Below, piece by piece: positions 41,925-55,077 of a stretch of 64,000 nucleotides of DNA (the stretch's first letter is position 1; every line of letters begins with the position of its first letter). Both the position numbers and the translations under genes were made by a program. The notes beneath the pieces are model-generated. The model saw nothing but the letters and a program-made list of their open reading frames with translations. It was not told the origin of the DNA and did not search any database. This DNA comes from Arthrinium phaeospermum. Taxonomy: Eukaryota; Ascomycota; Sordariomycetes; Amphisphaeriales; Apiosporaceae. The DNA lies in NCBI GenBank assembly GCA_006503535.1, contig QYRS01000006.1, forward strand, positions 1,426,001-1,490,000. Direction: 5' to 3'.

Positions 41925-44900
41925 TTTTTATTTAAAGTTTATATAATTATAATATAATTATCGATTAAAATTAACCTAATATAAATAAAAATAGCTCGGG
42001 TTTTTCCTTATATAAAATAATATATATCCGCCTTTTTAATTCGATACTTATTAATTCCCGTTAATTTTATACCGGGCCGATTTAAATAAATAATTTCCAT
42101 TATTCCTATTATCGAATATAAAAATTAAAAGTTTTAAAAATTAAACTCTCGTTAATTTTATATATAATTAAATTAAATAACTTCGTTTATTTCGAAATAT
42201 TCCGGCTTTTTACTCCCCTTTATTTAATTAATTCCGCGATATATAATATTATAATTCCTTCTTTTTTTTTTCTCGTTTCTTATTATTTATTTTAATTAAT
42301 TCGAAAACTTTTTAAAACTTTATAAATAAATTTCGTAAAAGAAACTTAATAAATCTATTTATAATTATATCTATTATTAAATATACTTTAATTAAATATT
42401 TTTATTTATTACCCGTTTTTTAATAAAATATTTTTAAATTATAATATATTTAAATCGATTATAATTATTAAAGTTTTTTATAAATATAATAATACTTTAA
42501 TTATTATAAAAAATAATAATTATAATTAATTTAATCTTTATTATAATATTTTTATATATTCCCTTTCGAAATTTATATTAAATTTTAAAAATAATATTTA
42601 AAATTATATAATTTTTTACGTAATTTATAATTAACCCTTATATTCCGCGTTATAAAATAATAAAATAATAATAAATTATTTTTAAAAAAATTAATTTATT
42701 ACTTCGTTATTAAAATTAAATATATATTCGAAAATTAACCTTTATATATTAAAATTACCTCTTTAATCCGTATTAAAATAACCCGTTAACGATTTTAATT
42801 CCCCTTTATATTTTAAATATAAATCTTTATTATATTATAAATAATAAAAAATTTATTTTATTATATTTTTATAATTTAAAACCGGGTTTATTAAATAATA
42901 ATTAATATAATATCGTATATATAATATTAAACTACGTTCTTATTATTAAATATATTAAAGAATTAATTATTAATTAATAATAACGTTTATTATTAATTAA
43001 ATATATTAATTATTTTTTACTTTTTTAAATCTTATTATTATTATCGAGGTTTTTTAACTTTTATAATTTTCTATTTAATATATAATAAAAATCTTATTAA
43101 TATAACCTTATTAATTAAATTAAATAATTTATTTATTTTAATTTTAATAAATATATATTAAAATAATATTAATAAAGTTTAAAATTTATTATTTAAAAAC
43201 GTTAATTAAATATATTTTTTAATTAATTAATAACTTTTTTATTTTTATTAACGATTAATAAATTATTTATATAAATAATTATATAAATATTTTTATTAAT
43301 ATTAATAAAAACTTTATAATTAAAATTAATTAATTTATAATTTAATATTTTTAAATAATTATTTAATATTTTAAATTAAACCTTTAACGTTTATTTTAAC
43401 TTATATAAAACCTTTTTTAATTTATATACCCGTTTTAAATTATTATTAAATTCGTTTAATTATATAATAAAAATCTTTTCTTTTATTTTTTTATAAAAAA
43501 CAATAGTTTTAATATTTATTTATTCGATTTTAAAATTATAAGTCGTTATTAATATAAATAAAATTTTATAATTTATTAATTTAATAACGGATATAAAAAT
43601 TTTAAAATAATTTATATTTTTAATTTATTTAAAACCCTTTATTAATTAATATATTTATATTAAATAATTTTATTATTAAATTCTTATTTTAATTTAAAAA
43701 CTTATTTATTTTTAAATATATTTATATTATTAATAATATTAATTAAAGTTTATATTTTATTAACGATTAATAATTAATATTTAATATTTATAATTTTACG
43801 TTATTTAATTTAAAAATAATTATATTATATTTTTATTAAAATTAAAAGTTTTTAATTATTTAAAATAATTTTTATATTAATAATTTAAATATAAAAAAAA
43901 TTAAATTTTTATTTAATAATTATTTAAAATAATATTATATTAAAAATATTATATAAATTTCGATTTTAAAAATAATTAATTATTTAAACGATTTTAAATT
44001 ATTAATTATAAAAAATATTTCTTTTTAATATTATAAACTTGAATATTATAAATAATAATTTATCCTTAATTATAATATTTATATTTTTTATAATATCATT
44101 ATTTTTATATTATTTTATTAATAATAATTTTAAAATAACTCCGTTATTTCTTATTTATTCCTTCGTTATATTTAAAATAAACTCCCTTTTTTAATTATAA
44201 TAAATAATTTTATATTTTTTATTTTTTATTTTTATTTTAATTAAAAAATTTATAAAATAAATAATTTATTTTTAAATATTTTTTAATTATTAATTAATAT
44301 AATAAAAAATATATAATTATAATTATTTATTAATATAAATTAATATAATTTATTATTTATTTTTAAAATATAAAAATATTCGTAAAGATTAATATAAATT
44401 ATATTATCGACCTATTCTTTTTTATTTAATTTACCTTTATACGATCCTTTTTATAATTACTTTTTTAAATAAGCTTTATATATAATTTTTTTAAATATTA
44501 TTTATTTTTTAAATTATATATTTTATTTTTAATAAATTATTTTTATTAAAATAATTTATTTATTTATATTATAAATATATTTTAAAATTAATTAAATATA
44601 TTATAAATATTAATATAAACAATAATATTATTTTAAAAGTAAAAAAGTTATCGAATCGTATAATAAATAACGTTAAATTAATTTTAAAATTAATATAAAA
44701 AATCGTAATTTTTATAAAAAGAATTATTATTTTCGTCGTTATTCCTTTATTTAAAAATTATATTAATAAAAATAAATTAATATTAATTTTTAAAGTTTAT
44801 AAAATATTTTAAAAATTAATTTATTATATTTTTTAATTAATATTATATTTTTTTTATATTATATTTTTCTTTAATATTAAAATTTTAAAATTCCCGATAT

Positions 44901-46607
44901 TTTTAATAAATTAAAAACCGTTTAAAATATAAATAAAAAAAATAAATTTATTATAATTATATATAACGTATTAAATATAATCGGAATTTATAATTTAAAT
45001 CCTTTTTAAAATATATAAATTTAATAATATTATTTTTTAAATAAATAATTTATTAAATAATAATATTATCGAAGTCTCTCTTTTTTTTATATAAGTTTTT
45101 TATTTTTTAACTTTAATTTTGAATAAAATGTTTAATAAATCTTAATTAAATAATAATATTTATTATAACATATATATTTAAAAATGCGGGTCGAATTATA
45201 AAATAATATATTAATAATTATATATTTTCAATTTAATTTTATTATTAATATTATATTATTTATAATTAATTTATTAGTTATTTTTTATCGGAATTTCTCC
45301 GTTTTAATTATTTAGATAATTTTATTTAAATTAAAAAACTTTTTTAAATAAAAAATCTAAAATATTTATATTTAAATTTAAAATTTTTTATTAAATCCTT
45401 AAATAAAATATATAATAAAATAATTTATAAATAAAACGTATTCTTTTTTTATTTAAATATAACCTTTTTAAATCTTTTAAATTTTTTAACTTAACTTCTT
45501 TATTATTTTAAATCTTTTTAATTTAATAACTTTTTATTATTTTATTAATTATAATAAAACTAAAATATTTTCTTTATTTTTTTTTTTATAATTTATAAAA
45601 AAAATCGGCTATTGTTTTTATATTTTTTAAAAATCCCTTAATTAAATTTAAAAGATTATTTTATAAAATTCGAAATACTTTATATTAAATTATTTTTTAT
45701 TAAGGTTTTAAAACTTTTTTATTTTTTTTTTCTTTATTTAATAATTTATTAAATATATAATTAAAAGTATCATATATTTTTATAACTATTTTTATATATT
45801 CTTTTTATTAAAAATAATCGTTTTATATAATAAATATCGAGAAATTATTAAATTTAATCGATTTAAATATAATTTTAAAAATAAAATTACCTTTAATATT
45901 AATATTATCCTCGTTTAGTAAATATTATACGTTTATTATATTTTATTATAATATAATAATTAGGATTTTTTTATTAAATAAAAAACTAAATAATAATAAT
46001 TTAATTCAAAATTATAAATAAAAATAATATTATATTTTTCGTTTATAAAAAATTAACGAAATTATTATAAAATTCGAAAGTTTTTAACTTTTAAAATATA
46101 TACCTTTTTATTATTTTAAACCGTATCGATTATTTCCAGGTTTTATATTTTTAATTTAAATAAATTTTAATTATTAATCGACGTAAGAATATTAAACTTT
46201 TCTTTTAAATCTTATTATTTAATATTAAATAACTTTTTTAAAAGGTTTATTAAAAAAAATAAATCTTTACGGTTTTATAAGTTTTCGATTTTAATACTCG
46301 TAATTTAAAATTTATTAATAATTTATTATATATAAAAAAAATTTTATATTTAATAATTATTAAATATTAATTAATTAAATATTTTATTTTAATTAACTTA
46401 ATTTACTTTTATTTATAATCGTTTATATAATAATATAAAAATTAAATAAAATAAAAAATAAAATAATAATTTTCTTATTTCTTTAAAAAATCCGTTAAAA
46501 ATAATAAAATATAACTCGATTTAATATAAATCCAAAAAATAAAATTAATAAATATTAATAAAAAAAATATAATACTTAATTATAAACGCCGATTTAAACT
46601 TATAATT

Positions 46608-46750
46608 TATTAAAATAAAAATTATATTATTTAAATTACTAATTATTATTATAATTATTAAAAAAAGCGAAAGCCGTTCTATTTATATTTCTCGCAATTA
46701 TAATTATATATACTATACAGTTATACAGGCCTTATATAGGACATTTGATA
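46608..46750. repeat. Right LTR (143 bp)
   Basis: Same length as the left copy. Its last 60 bp keep many more G and C (for example ACAGGCCTTATATAGGAC where the left copy has ATACGGGCTTTATATAAAAT). Confidence 0.88.
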
Positions 46751-46755
46751 TTGAC
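46751..46755. other. Target-site duplication, right copy
   Basis: TTGAC; see left copy. The host reading frame continues directly with GACCCGGCC. Confidence 0.7.
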
Positions 46756-47109
46756 GACCCGGCCGCGAGTCTGTACGCCACGAAAGACATGCCCGGCGGC
46801 ATCATGTTTGCCGCGGATACCGCCGACCTAAGCCGTGCTGGCCACGGCTCACTGTTCCCGGGGTACACATCGACCATCCTATTGCAGATTCCTACATTGG
46901 ATAACAAGATCCCGGAATATACCGTGCTACATGCAGGGGTATGTACGTCCAACGATACGATAGGCTTCTCTACACTAGGTATGATGGTATATACAGACTG
47001 GCGTGGTGGCGGTCAAAAGGCGTCTTGGGTAGACGGTATCCGAGCTTTGGTACATAGATGGGCTTTCCTTTCTTTTCCTTCAAGTCTACAGATAAATAGT
47101 TCACGGTGA

Positions 47110-50100
47110 CATTTCATCAGAGATAGTCATACTAACGGATGTTTCAGACCTCTGGGTTGGTTCCTTCAGGTTTAACGAATATCCTTCCTTGCCCTTCCTA
47201 CGTGATATCTTTAGCATTCAATGAACTTACTCTCTGGTAGATGCATCCTCCACCTCGTCGAGAGAACCCTATATTCATTTCAATCTACTCTGCGATATGC
47301 CGCGACATGGACGCCTGTCTTCTACGTGCCCCACAGGACGAATGCTGGGTTGTGACGGGAAGAGACGCCAGGTCTACGTGCTTTGTTGGTCGGGATTGAA
47401 GCCGAGGGTGAGGGGATATACCAAAGCTGCAGCGACATGAGGCTGGTCTCTTAGCTAATATGGCATGCGCAATACTAACATGAAGGCATGACACCTAAAG
47501 AAGCATGGCATTAAAATTCGCAAGTTGTTATCAGAATAAGGATCATGGGGAAGGGTTGGAGGAGGAGGAGCATTTCAACGTGTTGAAACCAAACCCCAAA
47601 CCGGCAGTCACATTTTGAACTGATCTAAGAATGGTGAGAACTTGGGCAACGCAGGTGCTAACTATACCCAGGCGCAATCAGTTCACGGAATCATACCAGT
47701 GGCCACATGCCTCTTGCCGTGGATTGAGCTTGTCGGGAGTGTCAGCATCGGCGAGTACGCAAGACTCCTGGATGACATGGAGGGAATCACCTTGAAATTG
47801 CCAGTACCCTTGGCTTATTAGTCATAGGTCGTGTGACTCATATTCCGTTTGTAATTATTTGCCCTTTCCAGTCGTTTATCAGCTTGCGGTATTTGGCAAT
47901 TGAGGCGTCTTCTTGAATGTTGGTCATGTTGGAGGTAGAAGACCTATTGAATGTAGGATGGAGATCACTGGGATTTGTCGCGTTAAGTGCCCAGCCGCGT
48001 GTGTGGCGCGTAGTGTTTGCTCGACGACCTTACCTTGGGCTGGTTGATTGCAGGTATGGCGCATGGTTTCCCAATGTTCAATATGGCAAGGCACCAATAG
48101 AAATATGAACATTAAGTCGTGAATTAAGCAGGTAAATGGCTGGTCACTGCGGCGTGCTGCAAACTGGTGCTCACGTCGCTGGGCACGATGTCGGACATGC
48201 TGGAAGGCAGAATTTTCTGGTTCATCGCGAAGAGGTTTGATGGAGGCATCGGATAATCGAGTTCATGGGAGCAAATGATTGTCGTGGTTGACTGCAGATT
48301 GTGATTCGATGGCGTGCTGGCAATGGATCGCTGGGCAATGTGGTTGGCGTGTGTAGTGCTCGTTGGACCTGCGACAGTAGAATTATTGGCTGACAAGGCG
48401 TTGTTGCGATGGGTGGAAAGGGTCGTGATCGAAGCGACGTGAATGATTCATTCGTGACCGAGATCTGGGATTGTCGTTTTGCCTACTTGATTCGAAGATT
48501 ATGTCAGACTGTCAGAGGAACAGCCGTCGACATTCACTGCAGAAACACACATCGAGGACAGCAATCGCGAAAATCGCAGCGAACATTCAGCATCGCACTT
48601 CAACTTGTGTGGCAATTGACCAGGTCACGTCGGCATCGTCAAGCTAGATCGGTCGGCCGTCCATCTGGATCCCTTGGACAAGTTGGATCGTGAACTGCAA
48701 TCACCATCGCGCTTCTTCTTCGCTCCGTTCCACGAGGGAACCAAAGAGATGAAAAAACCAAATAATCTCCAAAGAGATGGTTGTGTTCCAAAAATTCCCT
48801 ACCCGGCCGAAGCCAAGTAGGAGTGGTCTTAATTTAGTTTTCAACTAGCAAAAACGCAATCTCGGACGAATCCTCACTGATATGCGTAAAGCCCGTGCAC
48901 CAGGATGGAGAAGAAAAGAAGAAGAGAAGTCAGAGAATGGGGGAGGGAGCTGAGGAATTTATACCCTCCCAGAAGCCCAGTGTGGGTCCCAGCTGATTTC
49001 GCCGATTACTGATTGCCTAGCTGGAAGCCTTACCATTTTGGTGGGGCACCCAGGCTTCAGCGGCAGCTACCACCTAACAATTGAAGCTTCAGGTGCTTGA
49101 AGTTTGAAGCCTGGTTTCTGATTGGCCCAAAAATTCAACGATAGCTCCGATAACCAGGCAGCAGGCAATGCATCAGGTTTGCAGCAGATGGGCAAACAGT
49201 GAGTAACACGCAGGAAAGAGCGGCTGTGTCCAGGCAGCCATTCACGCCTGGTGACTCAATCCCAAAGACGGGAAGTTTTCAGCTGCCAATTATGCTCAGA
49301 ATCCGATGATCGCCTTGGCATCACAATGGCAACAAGCAATCGTCCAGTCAGAACAGCATATTTTCCCAGCTCTTTCAGCGTACTTGCCAGACCCGATCCC
49401 GTGTTGTTTCCTAGTGCTATCAGTGAATGTACTGTCTGCTGCGTCACATTTCGCCTATTGTTGGGGAAGTGGGATGGGCGGCACGCACCTCGACTCAGCC
49501 TAAACTCTTCACAGTAGATCTGACTTGATCCATCTCCTTCAGCGTACCTTCCATAGCCATGTTCGTATTGGCGGAAATACCAAAATCAACATGCATTCAC
49601 CCATTCCACTCGCGGTAACTGCTGCTGCTGCTACGCTATCTCCGTTGGAGCGTGACAACCGACATAACCCACCCCCGAGTACTTTCCAATGCCCCCCTCA
49701 TTTTACCCCGCCATGCATCGTCAAGATGTGCAGTAGTGCTGTGATGTGGTCGTATCCGCGCGACTCGATAATGGGGATGCCTTCTCCTCTGGCTACCTAG
49801 TAGTGAGTTACTGGTTGATTGCTAGAGGATTTGCTGTTGTCTTGATGGGTAATGTTGTTGCGGGACGGCTCAAGCAGTGCGACAACCTAAACACCACAAT
49901 TTGGCCCGTCTCGCCAACCCTTTCCAATCCGGAATCCCAAACTCTCTAAAGCCAGCCCACCCGGCGCCATGGATGGACGGCAAGTTCAGCTCCAGCAGCT
50001 CGTCACATTGCCCGCATGCTCGCTAGTGCTCCTCTCCCGTCCCGAAAGGGATTCAAGCAGGATTAGATCATAGATAGTTACATCCTTGGAGCTGCACAGC

Positions 50101-50246
50101 AACGATGGATGCATATAAGATGCTACGATGTAGCTCAACATGTAGGAGGAAACTCGGTTACCGCGGCCATTTCCACATCCTCACATCACCTTGCCTGTCT
50201 CTGTCTGGCTCTTTTTACCTGCTGATCACTCTCAATCGCCATCATC
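47110..50246. other. Long stretch without a supported gene
   Basis: 3.1 kb. The only frame with non-random look is minus 48396-48124, about 90 residues rich in Ser, Thr, Asn and His (SANNSTVAGPTSTTHANH), which could be a disordered part of an unrecognised gene starting near 48.7 kb. I see no domain and no convincing exon chain. The last 150 bp contain CATATAAG (about 50111) and pyrimidine tracts before the esterase ATG. Confidence 0.45.
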
Positions 50247-51578
50247 ATGCGCTTCCAACTAATAGTCGCTGCCGCCGGCACTGCCGCGGCTACTTACCCA
50301 ACCAAGCCCTTAACCGTAGAGAACGTTATTGCGTTTGGTGACAGCTACACGGACTCGGGTCGCCTGTCGGCCTATATAGCCAACAACGGTTCAGCGCCGC
50401 CGCCCGCTACGGACACCTCCACCAGCAATTTCACGGCGAGCGGTGGATATTCGTGGGGTCACTTTGCGACACAGCAGCTGGGCGCCAAATACTACGATTA
50501 TGCCGGTATGGTTTTGCTGACTGAAATGTCTCATATGTTGTGCATGAATCACATACCCCAGTCTCCAATCCCAATCGAGACATTACGAGCAATTTATTAC
50601 TTTATCTGGCTGGATTCTGACAACTCTTCTTCAATCAAGTGAGCGGTGCCTTCTGCTCCAACACCATATTTGAGCGCTTCCTGCCGCAGATCAACCGGAC
50701 CTTCCCCTCGGTCCTGGAGGACGAGATCCCCTCCTTCGTCGAGGACGTGGCCTACGTCAACGCCTCGACGGGGACCAACACCTTCTACCCCGACCGCGCC
50801 GCCGACAACACCGTCTACGCCCTCTGGATCGGCACCAACGACCTGGGCGGCAACGCCTTCCTGACCGACTCGCAGCACGCGGGGCTCACCATCACCGACT
50901 TCGTCGACTGCGTCTGGGCCGTCTTCGACGCCCTCTACGCCCAGGGCGGGCGCCGCTTCGTCCTCTTCAACGAAGCGCCCCTCGAGCGCTCCCCGCTCTA
51001 CGCCGCGCCCCAGCACGGCGGCGCCGGCGACACGCATTACTGGCCCACCAAGACCGAGGCCTGCAACAACACCGAGACCGAGCAGAAGATCCTCGAGTAC
51101 ACCACCAACGTGAACACCATGTTCGACTACGGGGTGCCGTTCGAGCTGCTCGTCAACAAGACCCACCGCTGGCCTGACGCTTCGCTCGCCGTGTTCAACG
51201 TCCACCAGCTGATGGTCGATATTTATGAGAACCCCGAGCAGTATCTCGATGCGCCCGCCAACTCTACCGGGTACTACTACCATTGCGCCCTGGATGGCTC
51301 GGATTGCACGAACTCGGACAATCCGCTCTCGTCATTCATGTGGTAACTAGACGCTTTTTTTTCATTCCCTGAGCTGAGTGAGAGAGGTTTGCTAAGTAAC
51401 ACCACAGGTACGACGAGTTGCATCCATCAGAGAGGACAGGTAATTATATCTCTCATCATTTGTATACGCATTGACTTTTTTGAGGCATCCCGTTTCTAAC
51501 TTACTTGAAGATGAGATCATTGGAAATGAGTTCGCCAGAGTAGTCGTTGGAAACTCCAGCTATGCTACTTATTGGTGA
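50247..51578 (+). CDS. Secreted GDSL/SGNH esterase, CE16-type
   Basis: Exons 50247-50505, 50640-51342, 51408-51439 and 51511-51578 give 353 residues, phases consistent; the 32-base third exon carries the catalytic Asp/His block. A signal peptide (MRFQLIVAAAGTAAATYP) is followed by FGDSYTDSGR (block I, nucleophile Ser), SWGHFATQQLG, WIGTNDLGG (block III Asn) and WYDELHPSERT (block V Asp-x2-His). The order and spacing match fungal carbohydrate esterase family 16 acetylesterases and plant-type GDSL lipases. Several NxT/S sequons fit secretion. It would remove acetyl groups from hemicellulose oligomers outside the cell. The exact substrate is inferred from the family only. Confidence 0.9.
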
Positions 51579-51912
51579 TTTTAGATTATCGGGATATAAA
51601 TATCTATATTCACCATGATACTAGGGCTAAATAGTATATAATAAACGCCTCTCATAGAAAGAAACAAGGAATGAGCATACCAAAACCAACACCGACGCAA
51701 TTTGTAACGTGAGAACATACACCCGTTGAAACAAAAAAGAATAGTCACATTTGCCCTTCCGGTGTAAAACTATCAGGTCACCAATTAGAGTTAGGGCTCT
51801 CCACTTGCAATGCACAGAGACACCTCCAGACGAGAGCCACAAGCTCTAACTCAAGACCCAAGCCTCCCTGCTTCCGTTCGATCACCAAAGTCTTGAAAAA
51901 ACCTCATCGCAG
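51579..51912. other. Convergent 3' region
   Basis: 334 bp between the ends of the esterase and the DUF3176 gene; no gene seen. Confidence 0.5.
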
Positions 51913-54342
51913 CTAGTTGCCGCTCGTCCCTTCGGGAGCACGTTCGTCACGACGGGGCTCCACTACCTCGCCCTTGTCAACAGCGCGGAGCCGCCACTCG
52001 CTGCCCCTTGCGGAGAAGTCGACTTTTAGCTTCTTTGCTACGACGCCTAGCTCTTTCGCCGTTGATAGCTTCAGCCCGTCTTGTTGGTACTGAGCCTCCA
52101 AGCCGTAAAACAGTAAAGGGAGGACAGACGACTTCCAGACCGTCTCCTTCATGCAACCGAACATACCGCTGGTCGAAACCAGCACGACAATAAATAGGAT
52201 TAAAGTCGCCATCAGCAATACGAGGGGGTAAATCAGCCACACCCAATTAAACTCCGTACATACGGTGGTCTCCATCACGGTTCCTGAAGCCACCATGGTG
52301 TTATTGTCCCAGTCCGTACCGTATAGCCGCAGCTGCTCTGTGAGGCTTCTGAAACCGGCATCTAGCACGCTGTTGATGCTTTGGATGGTGGCGTTCCCGC
52401 CATTAAAGACATTACCCAACCACCAAGCCCGGTTGCAAACTGCATCGATGTACTTGCCAGATGGTCTGCAAATGAAGTCCTCGGTGTCGCCATAGCCACC
52501 ACGAATAATGCCGGAGAGCCAAGACCCGCTCGGGGCGTTCAATGCTCGATACCAATGGAAATTGAAGCCGTAGAGGCAGCGCTTCGGAGCTGTCACGTTT
52601 CCTACAGTGACGAGGCCGCCCGGGACGCTCGATATGTTTGAACTGGTATTGCTGTACACCATGTTGTCGATTGTGCAGTGATCCGAGAACCCATAGTACC
52701 AGATCCCGTCGTCGCCAAACATGCCTCCCGCTTTTTCTCCCGTCGCTGCTTGTTGAAGAGGGACCGCCTCTTTGATGTTTTCTTCTGTTAGCTTCCCATT
52801 CGCAACCGAACCATTGAAATGCTGTATCGAGGGGTAGAAATTGCAGCTCGCTGCAATTACCGAAAAGGAGCCAGGAAGTGTAGTGACACCAGGCAGATTG
52901 AGCTTCGAGCACAATGTTGTGTTGACTGGTGGCATTGGCTTCATCTCTTCTAGCCCTAGGTATGCCTGGTACTCTGCAGGGTCCTGGCAAGGGTTGGCTG
53001 TTGGCATGAGGAATGTAATTGTGTCGAAAGCGGCATCGCGGATAATCTTTTGCCGCTGAGTCAGGTTAATACTAACTAATGTTAGATTGTCAAAACCGCC
53101 GGGCATTGTAGCGAGAATGGTATTCCATCTACCTCCCGAGTAACTGTGCGATCCAAAACCCAAGTCATAGCTGAGATTTAAGCCGTTTGGCAGAATATAG
53201 GTTGTGTTAGTAAACCCCTTTTCAGCCCAATAATGCGGTCCTAGCTGTGTGATAAGAGGCGACACATCTATGCATTCACTACTAAACCCAGCACTCGAGT
53301 AAGTAATGCCATCTGTAGCTTGAAAGGTGCAATTTCCGGACGAACAGTTTGGTGTGAGAGCGTTCGGTGACTTAGATCCGGCAAGGCCGGCGACCAGTGC
53401 TGCTTTGAGATCTCTGCCAAGTCGTTGTGTAGGCACGTTGTTACCGATTTGCTGGAGTCCTCGGAAGCCGCTTATGGTTTGGACAATGGGAACAGATGCC
53501 TTTCCGTCCAAGGCAGGCTTTTGGCATGACATCGTCTGTGCAGCCTGTTGAGAAAGGGTGCCAATAACAGTACATAGGACGGTTATAAAGGCCCCAAACA
53601 TGGCTAAAGAGCTATTGAAATATTGTCAGTATTCAGCCATACTATGCCAAAGGTAGTGAGGCTCCTCATGTTATATCATTATGCAGGGTAACCACATACG
53701 GACGACAATATGTCAACATGAATGTCAACGACCCCAGGAGCCGCGACTCGCTTCGTCAAAAGTCTCCATCCGACGTAGCGAGTGGGGGCCTGATTGAAAC
53801 CACCGCCACTTGAGTTGCCCAATAACTAGTACCACACAAGAGCGCGTCAGTATAATAGCAAGGAAATCGTCAAATTTACTCTTCGACTGTTATATTGACC
53901 CGAGAGAAGAAAAAAACCAATGATGCTGACCTGAACTAAGAACATTTTGCAGCATGGATGTGAGTATTGCAGCGACCAGGGCAACCAGAGTACTCAGGTT
54001 GAGAATGTTATCGTAGGGGAGTTCCAACTGCTTTTTTCCGCTTTGTTTGGCCAGAGTGGTAAATAGAGCGACAATACACCCAGCAGCGACAATAAGAGAT
54101 AAAATCTCAGGCATCCAGCGCGAGAGGTGGAAGCTCTTTGGTTCATCGTTGGTGTTTGATGTAGCCGGGTCTGGGCCAGATGGCCTGGTATGGTCGCTGT
54201 CTTCTGATGCTGTATGACTGCTGGATTCAGATGTATCATGGCTGTTGGCGTCTGAGGCTATTGACAAGGTTCTTTCGTGTGGGCGGTTAACTCCACTGGC
54301 TAGTTCGATGGCCTCATCTTGGCTTCGGGCATGTCCCTCCAT
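51913..54342 (-). CDS. DUF3176 membrane protein, 1-base frameshift in exon 2
   Basis: Exons 54342-53931, 53825-53700 and 53611-51913. The start is the ATG at 54342; the frame upstream begins at TTG. After a polar, Ser/Asp-rich N-terminus come helices ILSLIVAAGCIVALFTTL and TLVALVAAILTSML, then the DUF3176 hallmark IGQLKWRWFQSGPHSL and MTFDEASRGSWGSL-like block in exon 2. There a G run (CCTGGGGTCG, about 53728-53737) is one G short: the first half reads EASRGSWG and the second half SLTFMLTYCRP in the next frame. Exon 3 then continues in the expected phase through a large glycosylated, Cys-bearing ectodomain to helix VWLIYPLVLLMATLILFIVV. The function of DUF3176 is unknown. About 745 residues if the base is restored by an assembly correction. 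Confidence 0.8.
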
Positions 54343-55077
54343 GATGAGATGAGAATGTAATATGATCCGTTTCGCAGTGCGGATGACGATCGCAGTGATT
54401 CTTGGCCTAGAGGATGTAGTACTAGGCTCCCCTTTGCACTCAACAGGGCCATCACTGCGTCGAGCTGGGGACCATGGTCCACTTAAGTGCAAACAGAAGA
54501 TCCAATATCAGGCTGAGTGAGACAGGATAGGGGGGGCGGGGGATTTCTGGTTGCTTGCCTGCCGACCTCCGCCACCTCGGGTCCCTAGACTGAGCTGCGG
54601 CTTAAGGCTGAGGTCGATGTTGGCCAATACCATACTGAATCGAGCGCCACATGACGCACCTTTGTTTCACTGCTTCTCATAAGCCCTATCCGGCTTCGTA
54701 TCTAGGTAACACGTGCATGAACCTTATCAAAATGGCGAGCGGTGTCTCACAGCCTGTCCACCTAGGCTTCTGTTTGCCCTTCTTCACCCCCAACATGGCG
54801 CTGCTTAGTAGCACTGCCTATGTTCGTAAACTCTAATATCATCGGCTGCTCAGCCTTAGGCATAATAGTAGGCCTCAAACGCCAATTTGCCCCAGGAAAA
54901 CCCCTTAGGTCAATTCACAGCCCATTTGCCTTACCGCTTGCAATCAACCTAATGGCTTGCTTCCCCGTTTAATAGCCATGATAGTAACTGCATGCGCAGG
55001 CCATCAGAACCATCCAATCTTGAATATAAATTCCCTGATACGAAAGTGCGATGTACCGCAGCCACGGTCAAGATTAT
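54343..55077. other. Intergenic between the two membrane protein genes
   Basis: 735 bp without a supported gene; promoter of the DUF3176 gene and 3' end of the next. Confidence 0.5.

Larger units (their letters stand above)
41782..46750. mobile_element. LTR retrotransposon, extremely RIP-mutated
   Basis: 4,969 bp bounded by two 143-bp direct repeats and a 5-bp target duplication. The sequence is almost pure A/T with residual C mostly in CpG, CpC or CpT and very little CpA, which is the product of RIP (CpA to TpA on both strands). No gag or pol motif survives, so superfamily and orientation are unknown. It is not mitochondrial DNA: ends, duplication and position inside a gene show transposition. 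Confidence 0.88.
41401..47109 (+). pseudogene. Small secreted-protein gene split by an LTR element
   Basis: Exon 41401-41666, a 69-nt intron (41667-41735), exon part 41736-41781, then the 5-kb element; coding resumes at 46756 in the same frame and runs to a stop at 47109. Without the insert and one target-site copy it would encode about 221 residues: a signal peptide (MLSFNKAVILAGALPMAVYA), then conserved-looking segments such as GFAIITLP before the break and SLYATKDMPGGIMFAADTA and LLQIPTLDNKIPEYTVLHAG after it. The pattern resembles fungal small secreted proteins of unknown function that end near VLH.G.C, so the true stop may lie just after that block via an intron at GTATGT (about 46939). 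Both flanks look unmutated. The gene is inactive as a full-length gene unless the whole element is spliced, which I consider unlikely. Confidence 0.7.

Noticed and set aside
41782..46750. Mitochondrial DNA insertion (AT-rich)
   Set aside because: No mitochondrial gene motif is visible, and LTRs with target duplication show a retroelement; residual CpG with scarce CpA indicates RIP.
41667..46755. Reading the 5-kb AT-rich block as one giant intron
   Set aside because: It is bounded by matched 143-bp repeats and a 5-bp duplication, and a normal 69-nt intron lies just before it; insertion explains everything.
48124..48396. Minus-strand frame rich in Ser/Thr/Asn/His
   Set aside because: No domain, no exon partners and low complexity; kept only as a note in the gap entry.
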